Both the position numbers and the translations under genes were made by a program. Below, piece after piece: positions 1 through 9,695 of a DNA stretch of 13,397 nucleotides (position 1 is the stretch's first letter; each line of letters opens with the position of its first letter). The notes beneath the pieces were generated by a model. That model saw only the letters and a program-made list of their open reading frames with translations, did no database searches and was not told the DNA's origin. Source of the DNA: Deltaproteobacteria bacterium (GTDB taxonomy: Bacteria > Desulfobacterota > Desulfarculia > Desulfarculales > Desulfarculaceae); NCBI GenBank assembly GCA_020444165.1, contig JAHLLK010000110.1, positions 1 to 13,397 on the forward strand, read 5' to 3'.

Positions 1-24
1 TTTGGCGGGCCATCCTTGGCCCGC
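1..24. repeat. Hairpin repeat, inverted copy of 12280-12303
   Basis: Perfect 8-bp arms GCGGGCCA (5-12) and TGGCCCGC (17-24) enclose a TCCT loop. The reverse complement of positions 1-24 matches 12280-12303 at 23 of 24 bases. The copy starts at the window edge, so it may extend further left. Its role is unknown; it belongs to the intergenic repeat mosaic of the window. Confidence 0.75.
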
Positions 25-126
25 ATCGGCCATTGCCTGCCGTAATCATGTTTCGCAGCCATTTTTTACATAATATCATCACGTTATATGTGTTTCACCA
101 TGCAACGGCCTCAATGTTTTAACTAC

Positions 127-152
127 ATATTTGTATTTGCCGTGCATTGGCC
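127..152 (+). repeat. 26-bp intergenic direct repeat, copy 1
   Basis: An AT-rich half (ATATTTGTATTT) followed by GCCGTGCATTGGCC. It matches 12471-12496 at 25 of 26 bases (T148 versus C12492). Upstream bases (TGTTTTAA, TAC) are also partly shared. It could be a protein-binding site or a dispersed repeat; no function can be assigned from the sequence alone. Confidence 0.75.
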
Positions 153-200
153 TCTCTTGGGCCGAGCCGGGAATCGCCCGGGCTCACCACCACCCCGGCC

Positions 201-239
201 AAAAGAAAAAGGGGCAGCCGGTCACCCGGCCGTCCCTTT
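201..239 (-). terminator. Intrinsic terminator of the aminotransferase gene
   Basis: Arms 208-221 and 226-239 pair over 14 positions with one G-U pair and one mismatch around a 4-base loop. On the minus strand the stem is followed by TTTTTCTTTT (complement of 201-210). It lies about 20 bases after the stop codon of the aminotransferase. Confidence 0.85.
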
Positions 240-259
240 GATGTTTTGGTTTCAGAAAG

Positions 260-1453
<1,194 letters not shown>

Positions 1454-1666
1454 GACTCTAGTCTCCCAAGGTTAAATGCTGCGGTCCAAAGGTCAACGCT
1501 AAGGCGGCCGACCCCGCGGCAAAATGCCGCGAGTTCTCCGCGTGGTCCGGGCCGGGCAGCCCACCCATTTGGCTAGGATTTCGGGAATCCAGGCACAGGG
1601 CAGGCGGGCGGTGTCCGCGCCGGCCAAGTTGAATAACGGGCGGAAACCAATATGTCAAGCAGGTAA

Positions 1667-2065
1667 TTAATCAGTCTCGGATTTGTAGTCAAACGCCGGG
1701 GTGGCGAACTCCCGTTCCGCCGACTCCGGGTCCTCGGCATGGAACAATACCAGATTCCGCAGGTGCATGTAGGTGTCCGGGTCCATGGAAACGAAATCCA
1801 CCGCGCACCCCTGGGGGGTGACCCGGATGACCTTGCCTTCCATGTGCAGATCAGGCACCTCCACCCCTTCTCCGAAGAGGTGGATGGTCAGATAGCAGGA
1901 TTGCCCCTCGCTGAGCGGCAGGTTGCCCTCCAGATACACGCCTTTGTGGCTGAGGTCGCGGCTTTGCACGTCGCAGAGCTTCGCCCCCATGGTGGAGAGG
2001 TCCACTTTGGTCCGTAGGTTGATCCTGGTGCGCCGGCGGCGATTCTCAGACATGCGGCCCGTCAT
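1667..2065 (-). CDS. Small PilZ-domain protein, likely c-di-GMP receptor
   Basis: With the start chosen here it encodes 132 residues, essentially a stand-alone PilZ domain. The two c-di-GMP contact motifs are present: RxxxR (R10-R14 within RRRRTR) and D/NxSxxG (DLSHKG, residues 37-42). A beta-barrel-like stretch follows (YLTIHLFGEG, MEGKVIRVTPQGCAVDF) with an acidic tail. PilZ proteins bind cyclic di-GMP and pass the signal to motility, polysaccharide or secretion partners; no partner is encoded alongside. The start is uncertain: ATG at 2065 and ATG at 2053 both keep the arginine motif, neither has a clear Shine-Dalgarno sequence, and the frame stays open to a TTG at 2152. The upstream side carries inverted repeats (2159-2226). 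Confidence 0.8.
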   Translation of the reverse strand: MTGRMSENRRRRTRINLRTKVDLSTMGAKLCDVQSRDLSHKGVYLEGNLPLSEGQSCYLTIHLFGEGVEVPDLHMEGKVIRVTPQGCAVDFVSMDPDTYMHLRNLVLFHAEDPESAEREFATPAFDYKSETD

Positions 2066-2163
2066 GGTTGAGGTTGAGGGCGAGGCGGCTTTCCCTGCCA
2101 GCAATAGCCTTTTTTCGGGCGGTTGGCAATGAAAATGAAATAGCCGCCCCAAGGGTTCTTGCT

Positions 2164-2184
2164 AAACATATCTTAAATATGTTT
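2164..2184. repeat. Perfect 8-bp inverted repeat, possible operator
   Basis: AAACATAT (2164-2171) and ATATGTTT (2177-2184) flank a 5-base AT-rich spacer, and the symmetry continues imperfectly outwards (TTGC left, GGCAA right). It lies between the divergently oriented PilZ gene and the thiamine unit. It could be an operator or part of the inverted-repeat family seen at 12181-12400. Confidence 0.55.
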
Positions 2185-2226
2185 TGGCAAAAACCAGGCT
2201 TTGTCAAGACTCATCAAGGCGCCTGG
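2184..2226. repeat. Overlapping inverted repeats resembling 12336-12367
   Basis: TTGGCAAA (2184-2191) pairs with TTTGTCAA (2200-2207) with one G-U pair. CCAGGC (2194-2199) in its loop pairs instead with GCCTGG (2221-2226), so the two stems exclude each other. The segment AAAACCAGGCTTTGTCAAG resembles AAAACCACGCTTTTGTCAAG in the large intergenic region (near 12345-12364). Confidence 0.5.
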
Positions 2227-2274
2227 CGCGAACTCTTGCCTGGCCCGACCCTGCCCCCCGTTCCATCAAACGAG

Positions 2275-2303
2275 TTGACACCTTCCCTGGGCGGGAGTAG
2301 GAA
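2275..2303 (+). promoter_or_regulatory. Sigma-70-type promoter of the thiamine unit
   Basis: A perfect -35 box TTGACA (2275-2280) and a weak -10 TAGGAA (2298-2303) are separated by 17 bases. Transcription would start near 2310, about 10 bases before the riboswitch, which is the expected geometry. The -10 match is only 3 of 6, so the call rests on the -35 box, spacing and context. Confidence 0.55.
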
Positions 2304-2319
2304 GATGGCGGATATACGA

Positions 2320-2414
2320 GGATGCTGGGGGAGCCGCCTAGCGGCTGAGAGTACGCCCTTTGAGGCGTAGACCCTTGGAACCTGTTGGGTAATGCCAGCG
2401 CAGGGAAGCATTCC
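2320..2414 (+). promoter_or_regulatory. TPP (THI-box) riboswitch
   Basis: The aptamer shows the conserved elements of the thiamine pyrophosphate riboswitch in order: GGGGGAGCC (2327-2335), a short stem ending in GGCTGAGA (2343-2350), a variable stem (2353-2357 with 2364-2368), then ACCCTTGGAACCTG, GGGTAATGCCAGCG and CAGGGAAG. Closing helix P1 pairs 2320-2326 with 2407-2413 (one G-U pair). TPP binding is expected to switch off the downstream thiazole synthase when thiamine is plentiful. Confidence 0.97.
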
Positions 2415-2428
2415 GGACTGGATGGTCT

Positions 2429-2466
2429 GGGCCGGTTTTCCTTGCGGAGACCGGCCCCCGTTTTTT
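2429..2466 (+). terminator. Intrinsic terminator, riboswitch expression platform
   Basis: GGGCCGGT (2429-2436) pairs perfectly with ACCGGCCC (2450-2457) and is followed by six T residues (2461-2466). It sits between the TPP aptamer and the coding start, so control is most simply by transcription termination. An alternative pairing of GGTCT (2424-2428) with AGACC (2448-2452) would disrupt this stem and could serve as antiterminator; that part is inference. Confidence 0.88.
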
Positions 2467-2493
2467 CCCGGGCCGGTGGAAAGGGAAAGAAGC

Positions 2494-3276
2494 ATGCTGG
2501 ATGAGATCTTGGTGACCAGAGCCATTACCACCCGCTATTTCGAGAAGTTGCAAGACAGCCTGGAGTTGGACGCGGCCATCGTGGGCGGTGGCCCGGCCGG
2601 GCTGGTGGCTGGCTACAAGCTGGCCCGGGCTGGCCACAAGGTGGCCCTGTTCGAGCGGAAGCTCAGCGTGGGCGGCGGCATGTGGGGCGGCGGCATGATG
2701 ATGAACGAGATCGTGGTGCAGGCCGAGGCCAAGCCCATTTTGGACGAATTCGGGGTGCCGACCCGGGAATTCGCGCCGGGCTACTACACCGCGGACTCGG
2801 TGCTCACCACGACCACCCTCTGCTCCCAGGCCATGCTGGCCGGGCTCCGGGTCTTCAACCTGATCAGCGTGGAGGACGTGATGGTCCGCGACGCCCGGGT
2901 GGTGGGCCTGGTGGTCAACTGGACCGCGGTGGAGATGGCCGGCCTGCACGTGGATCCCCTGTGCTTCCGCTGCCGCTACACCATCGACTCCACCGGCCAC
3001 GACGCCGATGTGCTGAACGTCATCTCCCGCAAGGTGGACGCCGAACTGTACACCAAGACCGGCAAGGTGCTGGGTGAGCGCTCTTTGTGGGCCGAGGTGG
3101 CCGAGAACAACACCCTGGACAACACCCGTGAGGCCTTCCCCGGGGTGTACACCGCGGGCATGTGCGCCAATGCGGTGTTTGGCTCCTATCGCATGGGCCC
3201 CATCTTCGGCGGCATGCTCCTCTCGGGCCAGAAGGCCGCCCAGATGGTGGGCGAGCGCCTGGCCGCCGAGAAGTAA
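2494..3276 (+). CDS. thi4: Sulfide-dependent thiamine thiazole synthase (Thi4 family)
   Basis: Encodes 260 residues, the usual length of archaeal/bacterial Thi4. It builds the thiazole moiety of thiamine (ADP-thiazole) from NAD, glycine and a sulfur source. An FAD/NAD-type Rossmann motif lies at residues 26-40 ([15 protein letters not shown]), followed by ERK and the glycine/methionine-rich [13 protein letters not shown] (60-72). At the position of the yeast sulfur-donor cysteine this protein has His152 in EMAGLHVDP, as in the Methanococcus enzyme, which uses free sulfide and turns over catalytically rather than being consumed. STGHDAD (167-172) and the C-terminal [16 protein letters not shown] are also typical. 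ATG at 2494 is chosen because it lies just beyond the terminator and the homologous region starts there; AAGGGA a few bases upstream is a plausible ribosome site. It is regulated by the TPP riboswitch directly upstream. Some archaeal homologues were earlier called ribose-1,5-bisphosphate isomerase, a less likely role given the riboswitch. Confidence 0.95.
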   Translation: MLDEILVTRAITTRYFEKLQDSLELDAAIVGGGPAGLVAGYKLARAGHKVALFERKLSVGGGMWGGGMMMNEIVVQAEAKPILDEFGVPTREFAPGYYTADSVLTTTTLCSQAMLAGLRVFNLISVEDVMVRDARVVGLVVNWTAVEMAGLHVDPLCFRCRYTIDSTGHDADVLNVISRKVDAELYTKTGKVLGERSLWAEVAENNTLDNTREAFPGVYTAGMCANAVFGSYRMGPIFGGMLLSGQKAAQMVGERLAAEK

Positions 3277-3290
3277 CCTTTTTAACACGG

Positions 3291-3329
3291 AAAAAGTCGC
3301 CCCTCCCCCCAGGGAAGGGGCGGCTTTTT
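3291..3329. terminator. Bidirectional terminator between thi4 and HIT gene
   Basis: AAAAAG and CGCCCCT (3291-3304) pair with AGGGGCG and CTTTTT (3316-3329) with one G-U pair. Five T residues follow the stem on the plus strand and five on the minus strand, so it can end thi4 and the convergent HIT operon. Confidence 0.88.
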
Positions 3330-3360
3330 GGCCTGGTCTGGGCGGACCTCGGCCGGCGGG

Positions 3361-3780
3361 TCAGATCGCTTCGGCGATCTTGATGGCCAGCTTCTGAATC
3401 TCCCCCATGTCGCCGGGTTTGGCCTCCCAGTGCATGGCGGCCAGGGGGTCGCCCGGGTTACGGGGGATCAGGTGCACGTGGTAGTGCATGATGATCTGCC
3501 CGGCGGCCTCGCCGTTCAGTTGGGCCAGGAAGATGCCGGCTGGTTTCAAGGCCGCTTTCATGGCCCGGGCCACCTTCTGGGCCGCCTGGTGCACCCCGGC
3601 CAGATCGCCGGGGGTGATCTCCCAGAGGTTTGCGGTGTGGTTCTTGGGGATGACCAGGGTGTGGCCGGGGGTCACGGGGTTGATGTCGGCAAAGGCCAAG
3701 GAGCGCTCGTCCTCGTAAACCTTGAAAGCCGGCACTTTACCGGCCACGATATCGCAAAATATGCAAGTTTCCGTGCTCAT
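3361..3780 (-). CDS. HIT-family nucleotide hydrolase (HINT-like)
   Basis: Encodes a 139-residue single-domain histidine-triad protein. The signature HYHVHLIPR places His99, His101 and His103; by family rule the middle histidine (His101) forms the nucleotidyl intermediate. Cys6 and Cys9 (CIFC), with His48 and His99, match the zinc site of many bacterial HIT proteins. The N-terminal IFCDIVAGKVPAFKVYED and DINPVTPGHTLVIPK are typical of the HINT/PKCI branch, which hydrolyses adenosine phosphoramidates and acyl- or aminoacyl-AMP. Its ATG overlaps the stop codon of the preceding gene (ATGA at 3777-3780), so translation is probably coupled. The physiological substrate is unknown. Confidence 0.93.
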   Translation of the reverse strand: MSTETCIFCDIVAGKVPAFKVYEDERSLAFADINPVTPGHTLVIPKNHTANLWEITPGDLAGVHQAAQKVARAMKAALKPAGIFLAQLNGEAAGQIIMHYHVHLIPRNPGDPLAAMHWEAKPGDMGEIQKLAIKIAEAI

Positions 3781-4628
3781 TGTTTTTCCCCCTGGGGATG
3801 GGGCCGGAGGGACGCGTCCTCCCCGGCCGCGGTGAGGTCAACAATCCGGGTGCCTCTGGCGTAGGGCTTGGTTACGTAATCTTTGACCTGCCGGAGCCGC
3901 GCCACTTGACCGCCCAGGCGGTCCAGCTCGGTTTGCAGGTCGGCCAGCTCGGCCAACAGGGGATCGCCGGCCGGCAAAAGGCGCCGCATCTTTTCCAGTT
4001 TAAGCGACAGGGCAGTCAAAGGTTGCGCCATTTCGTGGCACACCGCCCCGGCGGTTTCCATGGCGGCCCGCCCCTGCTCCAGACGGCGGTTTTCCTCCAG
4101 CAAGAGGGAGGCGTCCAGGGCCCGGGCCAGCTTGGCCGCCAGACGGCGGGTGAAATCCGTGCCCAGGTCCGGGGTGTAGCGCCGGAAGTCCCGGGAGCCC
4201 AGGTTGAGGCTGCCCAGCCACTGCCCCCGGCTCCACAGGGGCAGGATGGCGGCCGAGGCCGGAACCGGCGCGCCGGGAAACAACCGCTGGGTCAGTTCCC
4301 GGTCCAGACGATTGTCCAAATACGGGCTCGCCAGATCCCCCAACAGGAGCCGCAGCTCCTGGCGCTCCAGCCAGAAGCAGCCTGGGGGCAAGGGAGGCAA
4401 CGGCTCTCCCGGTCCGGCCGGCGCGGCCAGACCGCCGTGATCCGCGGCCAGGCCCAGGGTAACCACCTCCAGACCGTATATCTGGGCCACCCGGTCGCAG
4501 ACGCCTTCCAAAAGCTCTTGACGGCCAGGCAGGCCCAGGAGGAAGTCCTCCACCATCTCCAGCTTCACCAGGATCTGTTCGTTGCGGACCGCCTGCCGCC
4601 AAACCTCTTTGAGATCCTTGGAAGGCAT
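3777..4628 (-). CDS. DUF484/GAF-like protein with orphan DHp histidine domain
   Basis: Encodes 283 residues from the ATG at 4628, preceded by a purine-rich GGGGGAAGAGAG; an in-frame start further up (4697) would add a low-complexity Pro/Arg leader and is less likely. Residues about 15-165 look like a DUF484/GAF-type sensory domain (MVEDFLLGLPGRQELLEGVCDRV; later ILPLWSRGQWLGSLNLGSRDFRRY). A coiled-coil linker (165-190) leads to a HisKA-like helix with the H-box AVCHEMAQPLTALSLKLEKM, putative phospho-His198, then a second helix and the tail VKDYVTKPYARGTRIVDL. No ATPase domain follows: no N, G1 or G2 box before the protein ends in a short polar tail. It cannot phosphorylate itself by the usual route, so it may be a phosphotransfer or dimerisation partner. 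It is the first gene of a pair with the HIT gene. Confidence 0.82.
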   Translation of the reverse strand: MPSKDLKEVWRQAVRNEQILVKLEMVEDFLLGLPGRQELLEGVCDRVAQIYGLEVVTLGLAADHGGLAAPAGPGEPLPPLPPGCFWLERQELRLLLGDLASPYLDNRLDRELTQRLFPGAPVPASAAILPLWSRGQWLGSLNLGSRDFRRYTPDLGTDFTRRLAAKLARALDASLLLEENRRLEQGRAAMETAGAVCHEMAQPLTALSLKLEKMRRLLPAGDPLLAELADLQTELDRLGGQVARLRQVKDYVTKPYARGTRIVDLTAAGEDASLRPHPQGEKQ

Positions 4629-4913
4629 GCCGGGCTCTCTTCCCCCTGGCGACCTTGGCCCCGGGTTTACGACCGGTCGGGTAGCCCACCGGGGCAAAGC
4701 GGCACCCGCCGACCCCCTGGCGCCGTTCCCCGGCTCCCGGTCCGTTCGCCGTCACCGGCGGAGCGGACCCGCCGGAGGCAGCCGGGAACTCCTCAAGCGG
4801 CGCCCATGCTAGCATAACCTCCCAGATGGGGCAACCGGCCCGGGCGTCCGCTCCGGGGCGGCGGGCGTGCATTTCCCTTCTGCTCCGGCGTGGATAAAGC
4901 CTATAATGCGGAC

Positions 4914-5741
4914 ATGCTTGCGGCGGTGATCCAGATGAACTCCGGCTCCGACCTGGCCAGGAACCTGGCCCAGGCCGAGGAGTTATTGCGCCTGGCCGCG
5001 GCCAAGGGCGCGGGCCTGGCGGTGTTGCCCGAGCATTTCTCGCTCCTGGTGCCCGAAGGCCAGGAGCCGGCCAATGCCCAGCCGCTCCAGGGTCCCCTCC
5101 TGGCCTTCCTGGCCGGCCTGGCCCGGGAGCTGGACCTCTGGTTGGTGGGCGGCTCCTTTCCGGAGAAAGTCCGGGGCGGGGGCCTCTACAACACCTGCCC
5201 GGTCCTGGACCCCCAGGGCCGGCTCCGGGCCTTTTACCGCAAGGTGCACCTTTTCCGGCTGGCCCTGCCGGGGACGGAGCCCCTGGACGAGGCCCGGTTC
5301 TGCCGGCCGGGGCGGCGCCTCCGCGTGGTGGACACGCCTTGCGGCGCCCTGGGCCTCAGCATCTGCTACGATCTGCGCTTTCCCGAGCTGTACCGCTGCC
5401 TGCGGCTCAAAGGAGCCGAAGTGCTGGTCGCGCCCAGCGCCTTCACCAAGGTCACCGGCCAGGCCCATTGGGAGCTTCTGTTGCGGGCCCGGGCGGTGGA
5501 GAATGCGGCCTTCATGCTGGCCGCGGCCCAATGGGGCAGTCACGCCCCGGGGCGGGCCAGCTATGGGCGGGCCATGATCGTGAACCCCTGGGGCGAGATT
5601 CTGGCCGAGTGCCCTCCCGGCACGGGCCTGGCCCTGGCCGAGGTGGACCCCGGCCGGGTGGCGGCCAGCCGCGAGCGGCTGGACTCCACGCCCCAGGCCC
5701 GGCTCTTACCCGCCGCCTGGCGCGGCAGAACCAATCCATGA
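4914..5741 (+). CDS. Carbon-nitrogen hydrolase (nitrilase family, Nit-like amidase)
   Basis: Encodes 275 residues from ATG 4914. It shows the complete catalytic triad of the family: Glu40 (VLPEHFS), Lys110 (YRKVHLF) and Cys151 (SICYDLRFPELYR). Its length, and the RKVHLFxLxLPG and APSAFTxxTGxAHWELLLRARAxEN segments, place it in the Nit1/Nit2 branch, whose members act on omega-amides such as deaminated glutathione or 2-oxoglutaramate. An alternative GTG start at 4890 would add eight residues (MDKAYNAD) before the conserved beta-strand LAAVIQM. Neither start has a clear ribosome site; a TATAAT hexamer at 4902-4907 lies just before ATG 4914. The stop overlaps the next gene's start (ATGA at 5738-5741). 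A repair or salvage role is inferred from the family only. Confidence 0.9.
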   Translation: MLAAVIQMNSGSDLARNLAQAEELLRLAAAKGAGLAVLPEHFSLLVPEGQEPANAQPLQGPLLAFLAGLARELDLWLVGGSFPEKVRGGGLYNTCPVLDPQGRLRAFYRKVHLFRLALPGTEPLDEARFCRPGRRLRVVDTPCGALGLSICYDLRFPELYRCLRLKGAEVLVAPSAFTKVTGQAHWELLLRARAVENAAFMLAAAQWGSHAPGRASYGRAMIVNPWGEILAECPPGTGLALAEVDPGRVAASRERLDSTPQARLLPAAWRGRTNP

Positions 5742-6874
5742 CCCCTCCGCCGCCCAGTCTCTTCGCCAACTCGTTCAGCCGCTGGTTCTTCTTGGTGCTG
5801 ATCGTCCTGGTGCTCTATCTGAGCTACCAGATCATCTCCCCCTTCCTCTTGCCCATCTTCCTCAGCATGACCCTGGTGGTGGTGGGGGGGCCCATGTACC
5901 AAGGGCTCTTGAGGCTGGTCCGGGGCCGGCGTTACCTGGCCTCGGCCCTCACCTGCCTGGTGTTGATGGGCATGATCCTCCTGCCGTTCTTCCTGTTGGG
6001 AGGCGTGCTTACCGCCCAGGCCCTGGAGCTGTACACCTCGGTGAGCCACCAGCTCAGCCAGGGTGACCTGCCCAAGATGTTCAACTTCCACCTGGGCGAT
6101 CTGGACCCCCTGTTCGAGCGCCTCCGGGAAGCGGTGGGCGTCAGCCGGGCCGACATCTACCGGGAACTGGGCGAGCTGGTGCGCCGGGTGAGCAACCTGG
6201 TCTACGTGCAGTTCACCGAGATCCTGGCCGGGGTGACCAACTTCCTCATCGGTTTCGCCCTGGTGATGTTCATCACCTTCTATCTTCTGATGGACGGCGA
6301 GGAACTGGCCAAGCGGCTCATGTCCCTGTCCCCCCTGCCGGGCGACACCAACCAGCAGATCCGGGCCGAGATGCTGAGCACCCTGAAGGCCACCCTGCGG
6401 GCCACGGTGATGCTGGCCCTGATCAACGGAGGTATCTGCGGCGTGGGCTTCGGCCTTTTCGGGGTGCCCAAAGCCGTGTTCTGGGGAGTCACCATGGTCA
6501 TGGCCTCGGTGGTGCCCTTGATCGGCACGGGCCTGATCTGGGTGCCCACGGTCATCTATCTCCTGGTGCAGAGCCAAACCGGCGCCGCCATCGGGGTGGG
6601 AGTGTGGTGCCTGGTGGTGGGCCTGGTGTGCGACAACATCTTGCGCCCCCGCTTCCTGGGCGGCGCGACCAACATCCACCCCCTGGCCACCTTCTTCAGC
6701 GTCTTGGGTGGCTTGGGCTTCTTCGGCCTCACCGGCCTGATTCTGGGCCCCATGGTGCTGGCCATTTTGTTGTCGCTGTTGGGCATCTATGAAAAACATT
6801 TTTTAAGCCCCGCCCCGCTTTGCATGGCCCTGGAAACCAGCCATGATGGAGATAGCGGCCCTGGGCCGCCCTAA
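5738..6874 (+). CDS. AI-2E family (PerM/TqsA-type) membrane permease
   Basis: Encodes a 378-residue polytopic inner-membrane protein. Hydrophobic segments lie near residues 15-49, 67-93, 162-185, 218-275, 282-305 and 315-350, separated by the long soluble loop (95-160) characteristic of the family. Family-typical stretches include ITFYLLMDGEEL (179-190), the GVPKAVFWG...VPLIGTGLIWVP region and DNILRPRFLGGATNIHPLATFFSVLGGL. Members have been linked to AI-2 export, Na+/H+ antiport or solute efflux, and the substrate of this one cannot be deduced. The ATG overlaps the amidase stop codon by 4 bases, so the two are probably one transcription and translation unit. The polar tail after residue 355 is short and not conserved in character. 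Confidence 0.9.
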   Translation: MTPPPPSLFANSFSRWFFLVLIVLVLYLSYQIISPFLLPIFLSMTLVVVGGPMYQGLLRLVRGRRYLASALTCLVLMGMILLPFFLLGGVLTAQALELYTSVSHQLSQGDLPKMFNFHLGDLDPLFERLREAVGVSRADIYRELGELVRRVSNLVYVQFTEILAGVTNFLIGFALVMFITFYLLMDGEELAKRLMSLSPLPGDTNQQIRAEMLSTLKATLRATVMLALINGGICGVGFGLFGVPKAVFWGVTMVMASVVPLIGTGLIWVPTVIYLLVQSQTGAAIGVGVWCLVVGLVCDNILRPRFLGGATNIHPLATFFSVLGGLGFFGLTGLILGPMVLAILLSLLGIYEKHFLSPAPLCMALETSHDGDSGPGPP

Positions 6875-6967
6875 AAACCTTAGACAAAACCTCAGCAAAA
6901 ATAATCAAGCAGCGGTTTATATTGCATATATGGGCGGAGTTGCCGCCGCCCTCCCGGAGGATGACTC

Positions 6968-8248
6968 ATGAAGGACGTTCTGGCCGTGATCATGGCCGGA
7001 GGCAAGGGCGAAAGACTGGCGCCCCTGACCAATGACCGTTCCAAACCCGCGGTGCCTTTTGGCGGCGCCTACCGCCTCATCGACATCACCCTGAGCAACG
7101 CGGTCAACAGCGGCATCTACAAAATCATGGTGCTGCCCCAGTACAAGAGCCAGTCCCTCATGGATCACCTGGAGGCGGGGTGGAACATCTTCTCCTTTGA
7201 CCTGGGCCATTACCTGAAAGTGGTCCCGCCCCAGATGCGCCTGGGCGAGCGCTGGTACCAGGGCACGGCCGACTCGGTGCGCCAGAACGCCTACCTGTTG
7301 GAGCGCGACCCCTCCCTGAACCACGTGATCATTCTGTCGGGCGACCACGTGTACAAGATGGACTACAGCCTATTCCGGGATTACCACGACGAGCACGACG
7401 CCGATGTGAGCATCTCGGTCATCGAGGTGGACCGCGTGGCGGCCCGCTCTTTCGGGGTGGTGGAGGTGGACCCGGAGTTCAACATCATGGGGTTCCACGA
7501 AAAGCCCCAGGACCCGGTCTCCATCCCCGGCGATCCGGAGCACGCCCTGGCCAGCATGGGCATCTACATCTTCAAGAAAGAGGTGCTCTTGCAGGCATTG
7601 GATGGCATGGAGGGCATGGACTTCGGCCACGACATCATCCCCTCCCTGTTGGGCCGCTACCGGGTCAAGGCCTACCCCTACCGCCGCTTCAACCGGGTCA
7701 AGGACTTCACCTATATCACCCACGAGGACGGCCGGCGGGAGCGGGTGTTCTGCGAGGCCACCAAGGACAGCGGCTATTGGCGCGACGTGGGCGGCCTGGA
7801 CGCCTACTGGAACTCCAACATGGATCTCTGCGGGGTGGACCCCTACTTCAACCTGTACGGCGAATTGTGGCCCCTGCGCACTTTCCGGCGCCAGTTCCCC
7901 CCGGCCAAGTTCATCTTCCAGGAGGAACGGGCCGTGCCGCCCCGAGTGGGCCGGGCCCTGGACAGCCTGGTGGGCCAGGGCTGCATCATCAGCTCCCTGG
8001 TGCGCAACTCGGTCCTGTTCAACAACGTGGTGGTGCGCTCCTACTCCGAGGTGGACGAGTCGGTGGTCATGGACGACGTGGTGATCGGCCGCAACTGCAT
8101 TGTGAAAAAGGCCATCATCGACAAGCAGAATTCCCTCCCCGAAGGCACCAAGATCGGCCTCAACCCCAAGGAGGACCGCCACCGCTTCACGGTCACCAAC
8201 CGGGGCATCACCGTGGTGCCCAAAAGGTTCTTCCCCCCGGAACGCTGA
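6968..8248 (+). CDS. glgC: Glucose-1-phosphate adenylyltransferase (ADP-glucose pyrophosphorylase)
   Basis: Encodes 426 residues, the standard bacterial GlgC length. It makes ADP-glucose from glucose-1-phosphate and ATP, the committed step of glycogen synthesis. Motifs: nucleotide-binding AGGKGERLAPLT (10-21), SKPAVPFGG (25-33), GTADSVRQN (99-107), SGDHVYKMDY (124-133), EKP (178-180), FGHDIIP (219-225) and YWRDVGGLDAYWNSNMDL (270-287). The C-terminus is a left-handed beta-helix of hexapeptide-like repeats (CIISSLVRNSVLFNNVVV..., 330-380). The start is firm: GGAGG at 6956-6960 lies 7 bases before the ATG. No other glycogen gene is in the window. The stretch between about residues 235 and 269 (YPYRRFNRVKDFTYITHEDGRR... 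region) seems longer than in enterobacterial GlgC. Confidence 0.96.
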   Translation: MKDVLAVIMAGGKGERLAPLTNDRSKPAVPFGGAYRLIDITLSNAVNSGIYKIMVLPQYKSQSLMDHLEAGWNIFSFDLGHYLKVVPPQMRLGERWYQGTADSVRQNAYLLERDPSLNHVIILSGDHVYKMDYSLFRDYHDEHDADVSISVIEVDRVAARSFGVVEVDPEFNIMGFHEKPQDPVSIPGDPEHALASMGIYIFKKEVLLQALDGMEGMDFGHDIIPSLLGRYRVKAYPYRRFNRVKDFTYITHEDGRRERVFCEATKDSGYWRDVGGLDAYWNSNMDLCGVDPYFNLYGELWPLRTFRRQFPPAKFIFQEERAVPPRVGRALDSLVGQGCIISSLVRNSVLFNNVVVRSYSEVDESVVMDDVVIGRNCIVKKAIIDKQNSLPEGTKIGLNPKEDRHRFTVTNRGITVVPKRFFPPER

Positions 8249-8278
8249 TAAGCGCCCGGGCGGCGCCAGCCAAAAAGG

Positions 8279-8313
8279 AAAACCGGCCCAGGCTGTTGCC
8301 CTGGGCCGGTTTT
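8279..8313. terminator. Bidirectional terminator between glgC and response regulator
   Basis: AAAACCGGCCCAGG (8279-8292) and its perfect complement (8300-8313) form a 14-bp stem with a 7-base loop. T-rich tracts follow on the plus strand and A-rich sequence precedes it (CAAAAAGGAAAA), so it can terminate glgC and the convergent two-component operon. Confidence 0.93.
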
Positions 8314-8333
8314 ATTACAGGCAGTAGCGGAGC

Positions 8334-9695
<1,362 letters not shown>

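Noticed and set aside
1458..1658. Possible small minus-strand gene upstream of the aminotransferase
   Set aside because: No ribosome site and Pro/Gly/Arg-rich sequence. It covers ordinary leader DNA, including a 7-bp hairpin at 1515-1531 that lacks a T tract and so is not called a terminator.
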